From Mesorhizobium neociceri (lineage in GTDB: Bacteria; Pseudomonadota; Alphaproteobacteria; Rhizobiales; Rhizobiaceae), in contig NZ_JACDTY010000001.1 of the NCBI RefSeq assembly GCF_013520985.1, forward strand, positions 248,001 through 312,000: a stretch of DNA of 64,000 nucleotides, in the 5' to 3' direction. Of the stretch, positions 44,303 to 52,621 are shown in pieces; position 1 is the first letter of the stretch; every line of letters starts with the position of its first letter. The notes below the pieces were generated by a model, which did not search any database, was not told the DNA's origin, and saw only the letters and a program-made list of their open reading frames with translations. Both the position numbers and the translations under genes were made by a program.

Positions 44303-45784
44303 GGTCGCTTGCCAGTTTCCACCAGCAAGCGTGGCGTAGAGCGCTTCAGCATCTATGCCGAGCGGCCGGTCGTCTTTCAGTGTTGGGACAAGCGCGCGTA
44401 TCACCGTGTGAATCGCAGCGGTGTGTGGCGCCAGCGTCAGCCCTTCGCGCAGGTCGACGGCTTGCGCGGCAGCCATCAGTTCGAAGGCGATCAGCCGCCG
44501 CCACAGCACGATCATCCCGGTACACTTCGAAACGGTGAGCGGTGTCTGCGTTGCATGATCTTCGACACCTTCCGACACCGGCAGGAAATCCAGCATCACG
44601 GGATTGGCCTTGTGGCGAATGGCGGCCAGGATCGCCGTCGCGGTCTTTTGCAGCGGCACGAAACCGGCCGAGGCGCCGCCGACCGGCGACAGATATTTCG
44701 GCAGGCCGTTGCGGCCGGAACCGGAGAGCTGGATCAAGCGGGCAACGCTTGCGGCTGCGCATTGGGCGATCGCCAGGCCGAGCGTCTCGAAGGCCAGCGC
44801 TAGCGACGCGGTGTGGAAATTGCCGGTCGACAGCACCAGCCCGTCATCGCCCAGCACCAGCGGATTGTCCGTGGCGGCATTGAGCTCGATCTCCAGCGCC
44901 AGCCGCGCATGGTCGGTCGCCTGGATCAGCGCACCGTGGATCGACGGCATGCAGCGAATCGACAGCGGATCCTGCAAAGTGGTGGGCGCTGGCTCCCCAT
45001 CGCGGGCAAGCAAATCGCGCAGGCCTCTTGCCGCCAGTTGCTGGCAGGCGGCCGGCCGCGCCAGATGCAGGCGCGGATCGAGGATGGTGCGATTGGCGCC
45101 AAACCCTTCCATGGTCAGCGCGCCGGCCTGCTGTTGTTGCGCGAAGGCCGACAGCGCGTCGGCCAGCGCCAGCGCACCGCTGCCGACTGAGACCGCCGAG
45201 GCATTGATCAGCGACAGCCCGTCCTTCGGCGCCAGACTGATCGGGGCCAACCGCGCCATCATCAGCGCCTTGGCCGCTGGCATGCGCCGGCCCTGATAGT
45301 CGGCCTCACCATCGCCGGTGAGCAGGCGGGCAAGCCCCGTCATCAGCACGAGATCGCCGGCGCCGATCGAGCCGAACTGCGGCATCACCGGATGCACGCC
45401 GGCATTGAGCGCATCGACGAGGGCGGTGAAAACCGCGGGCGAAATGCCCGAGCCGCCGACAGAGAACATCGCGGCACGGGCAAACATGGTCGCTCGCACC
45501 GCCTCTTGCGGCAGCGGCTCGCCGACAGCGGCGCTGCGTCCTTCCAGCAGCTGGCGCTGGAAGGCGCTGGCATCGCCTTCGACCGAGGTGCCGAGATTGG
45601 CGCCGAGCCCGGTGTTGAGGCCGTAAATCTGCTGGCCGGACGCGGCGGCCTGGTCGAGCACTTTGCGCGCTTTGTCGAGCCTCTCGATGACGACGGGCTC
45701 AACCTCGACCTTGCGGCCGCTGCGAGCGACCTGTGCGACATCCTCGACGCTGACGCCGGCGCCGGTGAGGACGAGCGCGCTCAT
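44267..45784 (-). CDS. Histidine/aromatic ammonia-lyase family protein lacking the MIO serine
   Basis: A 505-residue member of the HAL/PAL family with YGLNTGLGA (54-62) and MPSIHGAL. The family normally has GASGDL, whose Ala-Ser-Gly cyclises to the electrophilic MIO group. Here the motif is FGSIGAGDL (137-145): the serine is missing, so standard MIO cannot form. The DNA shows no frameshift around it. It overlaps the ornithine-cyclodeaminase-like gene by 4 bases and the convergent PanB-like gene by 36 bases. Ammonia-lyase activity is doubtful; another elimination or binding role is possible. Confidence 0.75.
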   Translation of the reverse strand: MSALVLTGAGVSVEDVAQVARSGRKVEVEPVVIERLDKARKVLDQAAASGQQIYGLNTGLGANLGTSVEGDASAFQRQLLEGRSAAVGEPLPQEAVRATMFARAAMFSVGGSGISPAVFTALVDALNAGVHPVMPQFGSIGAGDLVLMTGLARLLTGDGEADYQGRRMPAAKALMMARLAPISLAPKDGLSLINASAVSVGSGALALADALSAFAQQQQAGALTMEGFGANRTILDPRLHLARPAACQQLAARGLRDLLARDGEPAPTTLQDPLSIRCMPSIHGALIQATDHARLALEIELNAATDNPLVLGDDGLVLSTGNFHTASLALAFETLGLAIAQCAAASVARLIQLSGSGRNGLPKYLSPVGGASAGFVPLQKTATAILAAIRHKANPVMLDFLPVSEGVEDHATQTPLTVSKCTGMIVLWRRLIAFELMAAAQAVDLREGLTLAPHTAAIHTVIRALVPTLKDDRPLGIDAEALYATLAGGNWQATLQLADLVEEQL

Positions 45785-46782
45785 GCGAAGCGCAGCCTCT
45801 GGCCGATGCCCTTGTCCGCGGCCTTGGCCAACATCGCCTTGCCCAAAGCAATGTCGGAGAGCGACAGGCCGCGATGCCAGAACAGGATCGTCTCGTCGTC
45901 GCTTTCACGCCCGGCCTTCAGGCCGGCGGCGATCTGGCCGAGCTCGGCATGCAGCGTTTTTTCGCTCAGCCGCCCGGTCTCGACATGGGCGCGCAGCGAG
46001 CCGAACTTGCCGCCCTTGCACTGGCCCCAATCGTCGACGACCATTTTCTGCATGATGTCGGTCAGTGACAGCTCCACCGCGCTCATCGTGCCATAAGGCA
46101 CGACGAACGCGCCGGGCTTGATCCATTCCGTCTTGAGCAGCGGCTGCGGTTCCGACAGCCGCGAAGCCTCGACGACGATATCGGCGCCCTTGACGCAGCT
46201 CTCCCAGTCGGCGACCGCGGTGACCGTCTTGCCGAGATCGGCGGAGAGTTTGGCGGCAAAGCCGTCGCGGCTTTCCGGGCGGCGCGAATGCACGCGGATT
46301 TCGTCGAAGTCGAAGAGATGGTCGAGCAGGCGCACATTCCAGTAGGCGGTGCCGCGCGCGCCGATATGGGCCAGCACCTTGGAATTCTTGCGCGCCAGGT
46401 GCTTGGCGCCGATGGCGGTGACGGCGCCGGTGCGCATGTCGGTGATGACGGTGGCGTCGAGAATGGCGCGCGGCGTGCCGGTGCGCGGATCGAACAAATT
46501 GAGGATGCCGAATTCCGAGGGCAGGCCGTGCAGATAGTTGTCGACATAGTCGCCGACGATTTTCACGCCGGCCGCGTCGAGCGGCGCGACGTAGCCGCGC
46601 AACACATTGAAATGGCCATGGAAGCCCGGATCCGGTTCGAGATGGACGCGTGGCTCGATGACCGTCTGGCCATTGCCTTGCGCAACCAGTCCGGCCTCGA
46701 CGGCGGCGATGATTTCGCCGTCGGTCATCTCAAGGGCTTCGATATCGAGGGCATTGAGGTAGTCGATATAGATCGGCTTCAT
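45781..46782 (-). CDS. Ornithine cyclodeaminase/mu-crystallin family protein
   Basis: A 333-residue NAD(P)-binding protein of the OCD family, which includes ornithine cyclodeaminases, alanine dehydrogenases and imine reductases. The segment LARKNSKVLAHIGARGTAYWNVRLL (near 130-155) matches the family nucleotide-binding loop. GDYVDNYLHGLPS and VPYGTMSAVELSL are the active-site parts. It is the first gene of a two-gene operon with the HAL-family protein. An amino acid or imine substrate is likely; which one is unknown. Confidence 0.82.
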   Translation of the reverse strand: MKPIYIDYLNALDIEALEMTDGEIIAAVEAGLVAQGNGQTVIEPRVHLEPDPGFHGHFNVLRGYVAPLDAAGVKIVGDYVDNYLHGLPSEFGILNLFDPRTGTPRAILDATVITDMRTGAVTAIGAKHLARKNSKVLAHIGARGTAYWNVRLLDHLFDFDEIRVHSRRPESRDGFAAKLSADLGKTVTAVADWESCVKGADIVVEASRLSEPQPLLKTEWIKPGAFVVPYGTMSAVELSLTDIMQKMVVDDWGQCKGGKFGSLRAHVETGRLSEKTLHAELGQIAAGLKAGRESDDETILFWHRGLSLSDIALGKAMLAKAADKGIGQRLRFA

Positions 46783-46901
46783 TTATGCGCGCACTTTCCT
46801 CCGTCGCCCCGCCCATCCCATAGCAGGCTGTGGGCCGACACGGAAGTTTGTTGGCTAGGCTCTGGACTGGGCCAGCCATATGCTGTTCAACGCGGTTCGT
46901 C

Positions 46902-48335
46902 ATGACTGCCGTTCCCGACACCGAAGCCTCCACTGATCCCGCCAGCAGTGCGCGGCGCGTGGCGCTGATCGTCGCCATCGCGTTCTTCATGCAGTTGCTG
47001 GATTCGACGATCATCTCGACCTCGCTGCCGCAGATGGGCCAATCCTTCGGCGTGCCGGCGGTGGCGATGAGCATCGGCATCACCGTCTACATGCTGACCA
47101 TGGCGGTGTTCGTGCCGCTGTCGGGATGGCTCGCCGACCGTTTTGGCGCGCGCAACATTTTTCTGCTGGCGATCGTGCTGTTCACGCTGGCGTCGCTCGC
47201 CTGCGGCTTCTCGCAGAGCCTTGCCCAATTCGTTGCCGCCCGCATCGTGCAAGGACTGGGCAGTGCGCTGATGACGCCGGTCGGGCGCATTCTCGTTTTG
47301 CGCAATGCGCCGAAGTCGGAACTGCTCAATGCCACGGCGCTGATCACCTGGCCGGCGTTGTTTGCGCCCGTGGTCGGGCCGGTGCTCGGCGGCTTCATCA
47401 CCACATACCTGTCCTGGCACTGGAATTTCTTCATCAACATCCCGCTTGGGCTGATCGGACTGGCGCTGGTCGCACGCTTCATTCCGGGTGACCGCGAGGC
47501 CGATCCCAAGCCGCTGGACTGGCCCGGATTTTTCCTGACATCGCTGGGCCTAGCGCTGCTGCTCTATGGCCTGGAGCGCATCGCGCATCCCGAGGATGGC
47601 GCCTTGCCGACGCTGCTGCTGGTTGCCGCCGGCATCGTCATCGGCTGGCTGGCGGTGCGGCATCTCCGGCGCGCGCCGCATCCGTTGCTCGATCTCTCCG
47701 CGTTCAAGGTGCAGACCTTCGCTATCTCGACGCTTGCCGCCGGCACCATCTTCCGCGTGGCGATCAACGCCACGCCGTTCCTGTTGCCGCTGCTGTTCCA
47801 GGTTGGCTTTGGGCTTTCGCCGGTCGATGCCGGCTTGATGATCCTGGCCTATTTCCTCGGCAATCTCGGCATGAAGACGGTGACGACGCCGACGCTGCGG
47901 CGTTTCGGTTTCCGCACGGTGATGGTCGTCAACGGCCTGATCGCCTCGGCCGCGATCATGGCTTGCGCGGCGATCTCGCCCGGGACGCCGCAGGCGCTGG
48001 TCGTGGCGCTGATGCTGATCGCCGGCCTGTCGCGTTCGATGCAGTTCACAGCGCTGAACACGCTGGCCTTCGCTGACATCGACGCGACGCAGCGCAGTTC
48101 GGCGGCGACGCTGTCTTCCATGCTGCAGCAGGTGGCGATGCTGTTCGGCGTTGCGGTGGCGGCGGCGATCGTCAATCTGTCGCAGATCGCCCGAAGCGAG
48201 GCGGCGCCCGATCTCGTCGATTTTCGCATCGCCTTTGTCGTGATCGGCCTCATAGCGTTGGCGGCCTCATTCCGCTTCATCGTCTTGCCGCCCAACGCCG
48301 GCTCCGAGGTTTCGGGCCATGCGCTGGAGAATTGA
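46902..48335 (+). CDS. MFS transporter, DHA2 (EmrB/QacA-like) family
   Basis: A 477-residue major-facilitator protein with about fourteen hydrophobic helices. The signature between helices 2 and 3 is GWLADRFGARN, and motif C appears as ALFAPVVGPVLGG in the fifth helix. FMQLLDSTIISTSLPQM in helix 1 is the DHA2 motif D1. Such proteins export drugs, dyes or metabolites with protons. It is divergent from the OCD/HAL pair; no regulator is adjacent. Start ATG 46902 is chosen because helix 1 begins about 20 residues later. Confidence 0.88.
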   Translation: MTAVPDTEASTDPASSARRVALIVAIAFFMQLLDSTIISTSLPQMGQSFGVPAVAMSIGITVYMLTMAVFVPLSGWLADRFGARNIFLLAIVLFTLASLACGFSQSLAQFVAARIVQGLGSALMTPVGRILVLRNAPKSELLNATALITWPALFAPVVGPVLGGFITTYLSWHWNFFINIPLGLIGLALVARFIPGDREADPKPLDWPGFFLTSLGLALLLYGLERIAHPEDGALPTLLLVAAGIVIGWLAVRHLRRAPHPLLDLSAFKVQTFAISTLAAGTIFRVAINATPFLLPLLFQVGFGLSPVDAGLMILAYFLGNLGMKTVTTPTLRRFGFRTVMVVNGLIASAAIMACAAISPGTPQALVVALMLIAGLSRSMQFTALNTLAFADIDATQRSSAATLSSMLQQVAMLFGVAVAAAIVNLSQIARSEAAPDLVDFRIAFVVIGLIALAASFRFIVLPPNAGSEVSGHALEN

Positions 48336-48373
48336 CGTTGAATTTTTCGCACCGGCATGGCGCGGCGGTTATA

Positions 48374-48560
48374 CCTTCTCCCCTTGTGGGAGAAGGTGGC
48401 CGAGCGAAGCTCGGTCGGATGAGGGGTGCTGGAAGGATCGCTACGTTCAAGAACTAAGCACTTAAAATTGCTCAATCTTTTTCTCGCATCGTTTCTTCCA
48501 GCACCCCTCATCCGTCTCGGCGCTGCGCGCCGATCCACCTTCTCCCACAAGGGGAGAAGG
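48374..48560. repeat. Intergenic palindromic repeat, type A (copy 2)
   Basis: The arms CTTCTCCCCTTGTGGGAGAAG and CTTCTCCCACAAGGGGAGAAG match copy 1 at 22947-23091. The inner arms GGATGAGGGGTGCTGG and CCAGCACCCCTCATCC are longer here, and the central loop is AT-rich. It lies between convergent genes. Confidence 0.85.
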
Positions 48561-48573
48561 GAAGTGCCCCGCG

Positions 48574-49464
48574 CTATACCGGCCGGTAAACCTTCTCCGC
48601 CGTATTCCAGAAGATATCCGCCTCTGCCGTGGCGCCGTGCTTTGCCACTGCCGCGCGATGCGCCTTGATCAGCTCGGCGTGGCTGGTCCAGAGTTTCTCG
48701 ATCGGGAAGTTCGAGCCGAACATCAAATGGTCTGCGCCCAAGATGTCGATCGCATTGTCGACGATGTAGGCGATGACGGCCGGGTCGTTGCGGTGGACGA
48801 AAGTGCCCAGCCCCGACAGCTTGGCGTAGAAGTTCGGCGCGGCTGAGAGCGTACGCAGGCCGGCCTTCCAGGCTTCGGCGGTTTTCGGCTCCATGCCGGT
48901 CAGCATGCCGGCGTGGGTGAGGATGAAATTGGTCTCAGGGTTTTCCCCGACCAGCGTCAGCCCGTCCTTCATCTGGGCAGGGAAAAGCTGCAGGTCGAAG
49001 GACAGGCCGTAATCCTTCAGCCGCGCGACATTGGCGCGCACCTTTGGGTCGATAACCTGGTCGGCCGAGGCGGCGAAGCGGAAGGCTGGCGTTTCGTGCC
49101 AGTGCAACTGCATGCGCACGCCGCGCAGCAGTTTGTATTTCATCAGCCGGTCGATCTGCTGGCGGACATCGTCCACCGTCATATCGGCATAGCCGACGAT
49201 GGCATGCGGCCAGCCGGTCTCGTCAGCGGTCTTTTGCAGGAAGGCGACTTCCTTCTCGAAATCCTCCTTCGCCCAGTTGGTCTGGACATAGACGGCCTTC
49301 TCGACGCCAGCGCTTTTCTGGTCCTCGAGAAACTCCGTGATCGGGTAGTCGCGGCGGATCGGCTCGTAGGGGCCGAAGATGCGCGGCACCATCGGGCCGA
49401 CCAGCCAGGGCTGGTCCTTTTGGCGCCAGATGTGGAAATGCGCGTCGATGGCCTTCTGCATCAC
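48574..49464 (-). CDS. Amidohydrolase family protein (COG3618-like)
   Basis: A 296-residue TIM-barrel hydrolase of the amidohydrolase-2 superfamily. The metal site is visible as DAHFHIW (7-13), then MQLHWHE, LTHAG and FGSNFPIEKLW near the C-terminus. Members hydrolyse lactones or cyclic acids, for example pyrone dicarboxylate and fuconolactone. It is the last gene of the molybdenum hydroxylase operon; GTG 49464 overlaps the VWA-gene stop. It may act on the hydroxylated product. The substrate is unknown. Confidence 0.8.
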   Translation of the reverse strand: MMQKAIDAHFHIWRQKDQPWLVGPMVPRIFGPYEPIRRDYPITEFLEDQKSAGVEKAVYVQTNWAKEDFEKEVAFLQKTADETGWPHAIVGYADMTVDDVRQQIDRLMKYKLLRGVRMQLHWHETPAFRFAASADQVIDPKVRANVARLKDYGLSFDLQLFPAQMKDGLTLVGENPETNFILTHAGMLTGMEPKTAEAWKAGLRTLSAAPNFYAKLSGLGTFVHRNDPAVIAYIVDNAIDILGADHLMFGSNFPIEKLWTSHAELIKAHRAAVAKHGATAEADIFWNTAEKVYRPV

Positions 49465-50729
49465 GATACCCTTTTCCAGATTGTCGAAGCCACCGGGGCA
49501 GGGCGGGCGAGCGACAGGATGAAATCGGAGAGGCTCTTCAACGATGAGCCGTCGATCAGATCGTCGAGCTCAGGCAGGATGGCGCTCAGCGCCGCCGTTT
49601 CAGGATGAAAGCGCGGATCGCCGGCCAGCGGCGTCGCCAGCGACAGCCGAAAGGCGCGGGCGCTCAGCCGGCGTATCGCAGTCTCCAACGCGCCATGATC
49701 GCCACGTTCGAGCGCGTCCGACAGGATGACGACGGCTGCCCCGCGCGCGAAGGCGGAGAAGCGTGGCACCGACAGGAAGGCGAGCAAGGTCGGCCCCATG
49801 CGGGTGCCGCCGTCCCAATCGTCGACCTGGGCCGCAGCGCGCGCCAGCGCCTGGTCGCGGTCGCGGATCCGCAGCGCCGAGGTGATGCGGGTGAGCCGCG
49901 TGCCGAAGGTGAAGATCTCGGCACGGTCGGCGCCTTGTACAGCGGCATGCGCCAGTTTGAGATAATCGGCCGTGTGTAGCTTCATCGATCCGGAGACATC
50001 GATCAGGATCAGCAGCTTGCGCGGCACCGTCTGGCGGCGGCGCAGCAGCGGTGAGGGGACGTCGCCATCGGCGCTTACGATTTCCCTGAGCGAGCGGCGC
50101 AGGTCGAGCTTGCCGCGTGAGTGGGTGCGTACGGTGCGGAAGGAGCGGCGGGCGGGCAGGGCGTAGGCGAGTTTTCGGCGAAAGGCGGTCAGCCTGTCAT
50201 CATCGCGCTGGAAGTCGCGCGTGCTCAATTGCTCCAGGGCGGAGGACAACGCGCCGCCTTTCTCCTGGCGTGCGGTCTCGCTCTCCTTCTCACGCGTGCC
50301 GCCGTCGTCCTTGATGCGGGTTTCCTCGTCTTCTTCGCCTTCGACGGAGGGTTGGCCATCGCCATAGAAGTGGCTGCGGAAATGCACCTCGAATTCATTG
50401 CGGCGATCGGGCGAGGGCGCAAGTGTTGCAAGCGCCGCCTCGCGAATGTCGGCCATGGATCGCGGCCCGAGCAGGGTTGCAGCCTGCATGAAGCTGGAGA
50501 CTTGCTCGGGGGCAATGGCGAAGCCGTAGCGGCGCAGCAAGCGGGCGAAGCTGAGCAACGGTGCGGCGGCGCGGGGAAAGCCTTCCTCCCCCCGTTTACG
50601 GGGAGAGGATGCCGGCAGGCAGGTGAGGGGCGGCGCCGACATCGGAGGTTCGCGCTGCCCCTCATCCGCCCCTTCGGGGCACCTTCTCCCCGTGAACGGG
50701 GAGAAGGTGTTGTTGAGGTCGCGGCTCAC
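49461..50729 (-). CDS. VWA domain protein, CoxE-like, with in-frame palindromic insertion
   Basis: A protein of about 422 residues. The C-terminal von Willebrand A domain has the MIDAS start LLILIDVSGSMKLH and FGTRLTRITSAL. An acidic linker (EGEEDEETRIKDDGG) precedes it. CoxE-type VWA proteins work with MoxR ATPases such as CoxD in maturing molybdenum hydroxylases. GTG 50729 overlaps the MoxR-gene stop (GTGA) and gives MSRDLNN; a palindromic repeat then supplies about 42 codons before PRAAAPLLSFARLLRRYGF, where the family domain begins. ATG 50642 inside the repeat is an alternative start. Confidence 0.82.
   Translation of the reverse strand: MSRDLNNTFSPFTGRRCPEGADEGQREPPMSAPPLTCLPASSPRKRGEEGFPRAAAPLLSFARLLRRYGFAIAPEQVSSFMQAATLLGPRSMADIREAALATLAPSPDRRNEFEVHFRSHFYGDGQPSVEGEEDEETRIKDDGGTREKESETARQEKGGALSSALEQLSTRDFQRDDDRLTAFRRKLAYALPARRSFRTVRTHSRGKLDLRRSLREIVSADGDVPSPLLRRRQTVPRKLLILIDVSGSMKLHTADYLKLAHAAVQGADRAEIFTFGTRLTRITSALRIRDRDQALARAAAQVDDWDGGTRMGPTLLAFLSVPRFSAFARGAAVVILSDALERGDHGALETAIRRLSARAFRLSLATPLAGDPRFHPETAALSAILPELDDLIDGSSLKSLSDFILSLARPAPVASTIWKRVS
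50583..50707. repeat. Palindromic repeat, type B (copy 2), inside the VWA gene
   Basis: It contains CCCCGTTTACGGGG at one end and CTTCTCCCCGTGAACGGGGAGAAG at the other, with CGCTGCCCCTCATC in between as in copy 1 at 677-840. It lies within the first codons of the VWA gene, and the reading frame stays open through it. Confidence 0.85.
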
Positions 50730-51607
50730 GCCAGCGCCTCCTCGACGATCCGGCCAAGTTCCGGTGCGATATAGGACAGGTCCTCCTCGTCCTTGATCAG
50801 CACGCCGATGGCGCGGCGGAAGGCTTCCGGCCATGGGCTGCCGCCCTTTTCCAGGATGGTGGCGGCATTGGCCCATTCCACCGCTTCGGCGATGCCGGGT
50901 GGCTTGGCCAGTGGGCGGGCGCGGATGGTCTGCACGGCGGTCGCCACGGCGCGAGCCGTTGCCTCAGCCACATCGCCGGCGCGCAGCATGATGATCTCGG
51001 CTTCGCGCCTTGCATCGGGATAGCCGATCCAGTGGTAGACGCAGCGCCGGCGCAGCGCTTCGGCGAGTTCGCGGGTGCGGTTCGATGTCAGGATGACGAT
51101 CGGCTGCGCCTCGGCGCGGATCGTGCCGCGCTCGGGGATGCTGATCTGGAAATCCGAGAGGAATTCCAGAAGCAGGGCCTCGAATTCATGGTCGGAGCGG
51201 TCGATCTCGTCGACCAGCAGCACGCGCTGTTCGGGCGCGCGCAACACCTGCAGCAGCGGCCGGGCGATCAGGAAACGGTCGTCATAGATGTCGATCTCAT
51301 GCTCGCCGGCATGGCGGATGGCGAGCAGCTGGCGCTGGTAGTTCCATTCGTAGAGTGCATGCGCGGCGTCGATGCCTTCATAGCATTGCAGCCGCACCAG
51401 ATCGCGTCCGAGCAGCTCGGCAATCGCCTTGGCCGCTTCGGTCTTGCCAACGCCCGGTGCGCCTTCAAGCAGCAGCGGCTTGCCCAGACGGATGGCCAGA
51501 AAGATGGCGGTGGCCAGGCTGTCGTCGGCGAGATAGCGCGCAGCGGCGAGCTGCTGCGCCACCGCCTCCGGTGAGGTCGCAACAGTCTCGGCGTTCACCT
51601 TGGGCAT
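50726..51607 (-). CDS. MoxR-family AAA+ ATPase (CoxD-like)
   Basis: A 293-residue AAA+ ATPase. Walker A is GAPGVGKTEA (49-58), Walker B is VLLVDEIDRSD, sensor 1 is ILTSNRTRE and the arginine-finger region is LRRRCVYHW. In cox-type loci the MoxR ATPase and the VWA protein help assemble the metal centre of the Mo-hydroxylase. ATG 51607 is 8 bases after the large-subunit gene; the stop overlaps the VWA start. Confidence 0.9.
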   Translation of the reverse strand: MPKVNAETVATSPEAVAQQLAAARYLADDSLATAIFLAIRLGKPLLLEGAPGVGKTEAAKAIAELLGRDLVRLQCYEGIDAAHALYEWNYQRQLLAIRHAGEHEIDIYDDRFLIARPLLQVLRAPEQRVLLVDEIDRSDHEFEALLLEFLSDFQISIPERGTIRAEAQPIVILTSNRTRELAEALRRRCVYHWIGYPDARREAEIIMLRAGDVAEATARAVATAVQTIRARPLAKPPGIAEAVEWANAATILEKGGSPWPEAFRRAIGVLIKDEEDLSYIAPELGRIVEEALA

Positions 51608-51615
51608 GTCAGTCC

Positions 51616-52620
51616 TCAGTTTGCCGCTTGCGCCTTCAGTGCCCGCAAAATGCGCTCCGGCGTGATCGGCAGCGTGTCGATGCGCACGCCGATGGCGTCG
51701 AAGACGGCATTGGCGACGGCGGGGATCTGCGGGTTGGCGCACATTTCGCCCGGTCCCTTGGCGCCATAGGGGCCATCGGCGGAAGGCCGTTCCAGCACGA
51801 TGATCTCGGTCTGGGCGAGGTCGCCCGGTCCCGGCATCAGATACTGGTTGAAGTCGGTGCCGCCATGGTCGCGGTTCGGGTAGTAGGGCTCGGTCGTTTC
51901 GTAGAGCGCGTGGCTGATGCCCATCCAGGAGCCGCCGACCAGTTGCTGCTCGACCATTTTCGGGTTCAGCGCGCGGCCGATCTCGAAAATGTTCTTGACC
52001 ATCAGCACCGTCACCTCGCCGGTCTCGTTATCGACCTCGACCTCGGCCACCGTGCAGGCATGGGCGTAGCAGGTCGACGGCTTCATCGCGCCGGTTTCCT
52101 TCTCCGGATAGGAGCGGGGTATCAGGAACATGCCGCGGCCGGATATCGAGCGGCCGCGCTTGAAATGCGCCGACAGCGCGACGTCGAAGATCGAGATCGA
52201 CTTCTGCGGCGCGCCTTTGACCAGGATGTTGCCTTCGCCGTCGGTCTCGAGGTCGGAGGCGTTGACCTCCAGCTCTTCGGCGGCCACCTCCAGCATCACC
52301 TGGCGGGCTTCCTTGGCCGCCTGGATGACGGCATTGCCGGCGCGGTGCGTGCCGCGCGAGGCGAAGGTGCCCATGCAGTGCGGGCCGGTGTCGGTGTCGG
52401 CGGTGTCGATGATGACGCGGTCAGTCGGAACGCCGATGGTTTCAGCGCAGATCTGCGCCATGATCTGCTTCAAGCCCTGGCCGAGATCGACTGACGACAG
52501 CGTCACCATGAAATTACCCGTCGGCGTCGAATGCACCAGCGCTTGCGTAGGGTCGCCGCCAAGGTTCATGCCTGTGGGATAGTTGATCGCGGCGACGCCG
52601 CGTCCGCGCCGGATCGCCAT
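51616..52620 (-). CDS. Molybdenum hydroxylase large subunit, C-terminal half (split gene)
   Basis: A 334-residue protein equal to the second half of a xanthine-dehydrogenase-type molybdopterin subunit. It has DLGQGLKQIMAQICAE, ASRGTHRAGNAV and the catalytic glutamate in GPYGAKGPGEMC. The gene starts 1 base after the stop of the N-terminal half (TGA-G-ATG) in the +1 frame, with GAAGGGAG before the ATG. Both halves are needed for one active site. Either a natural split with coupled translation or a recent frameshift would explain it. Confidence 0.85.
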   Translation of the reverse strand: MAIRRGRGVAAINYPTGMNLGGDPTQALVHSTPTGNFMVTLSSVDLGQGLKQIMAQICAETIGVPTDRVIIDTADTDTGPHCMGTFASRGTHRAGNAVIQAAKEARQVMLEVAAEELEVNASDLETDGEGNILVKGAPQKSISIFDVALSAHFKRGRSISGRGMFLIPRSYPEKETGAMKPSTCYAHACTVAEVEVDNETGEVTVLMVKNIFEIGRALNPKMVEQQLVGGSWMGISHALYETTEPYYPNRDHGGTDFNQYLMPGPGDLAQTEIIVLERPSADGPYGAKGPGEMCANPQIPAVANAVFDAIGVRIDTLPITPERILRALKAQAAN

Positions 52621-52621
52621 C

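Noticed and set aside
44267..45784. Ordinary histidine ammonia-lyase HutH.
   Set aside because: The MIO serine is missing and no hutU, hutI or hutG gene is adjacent.
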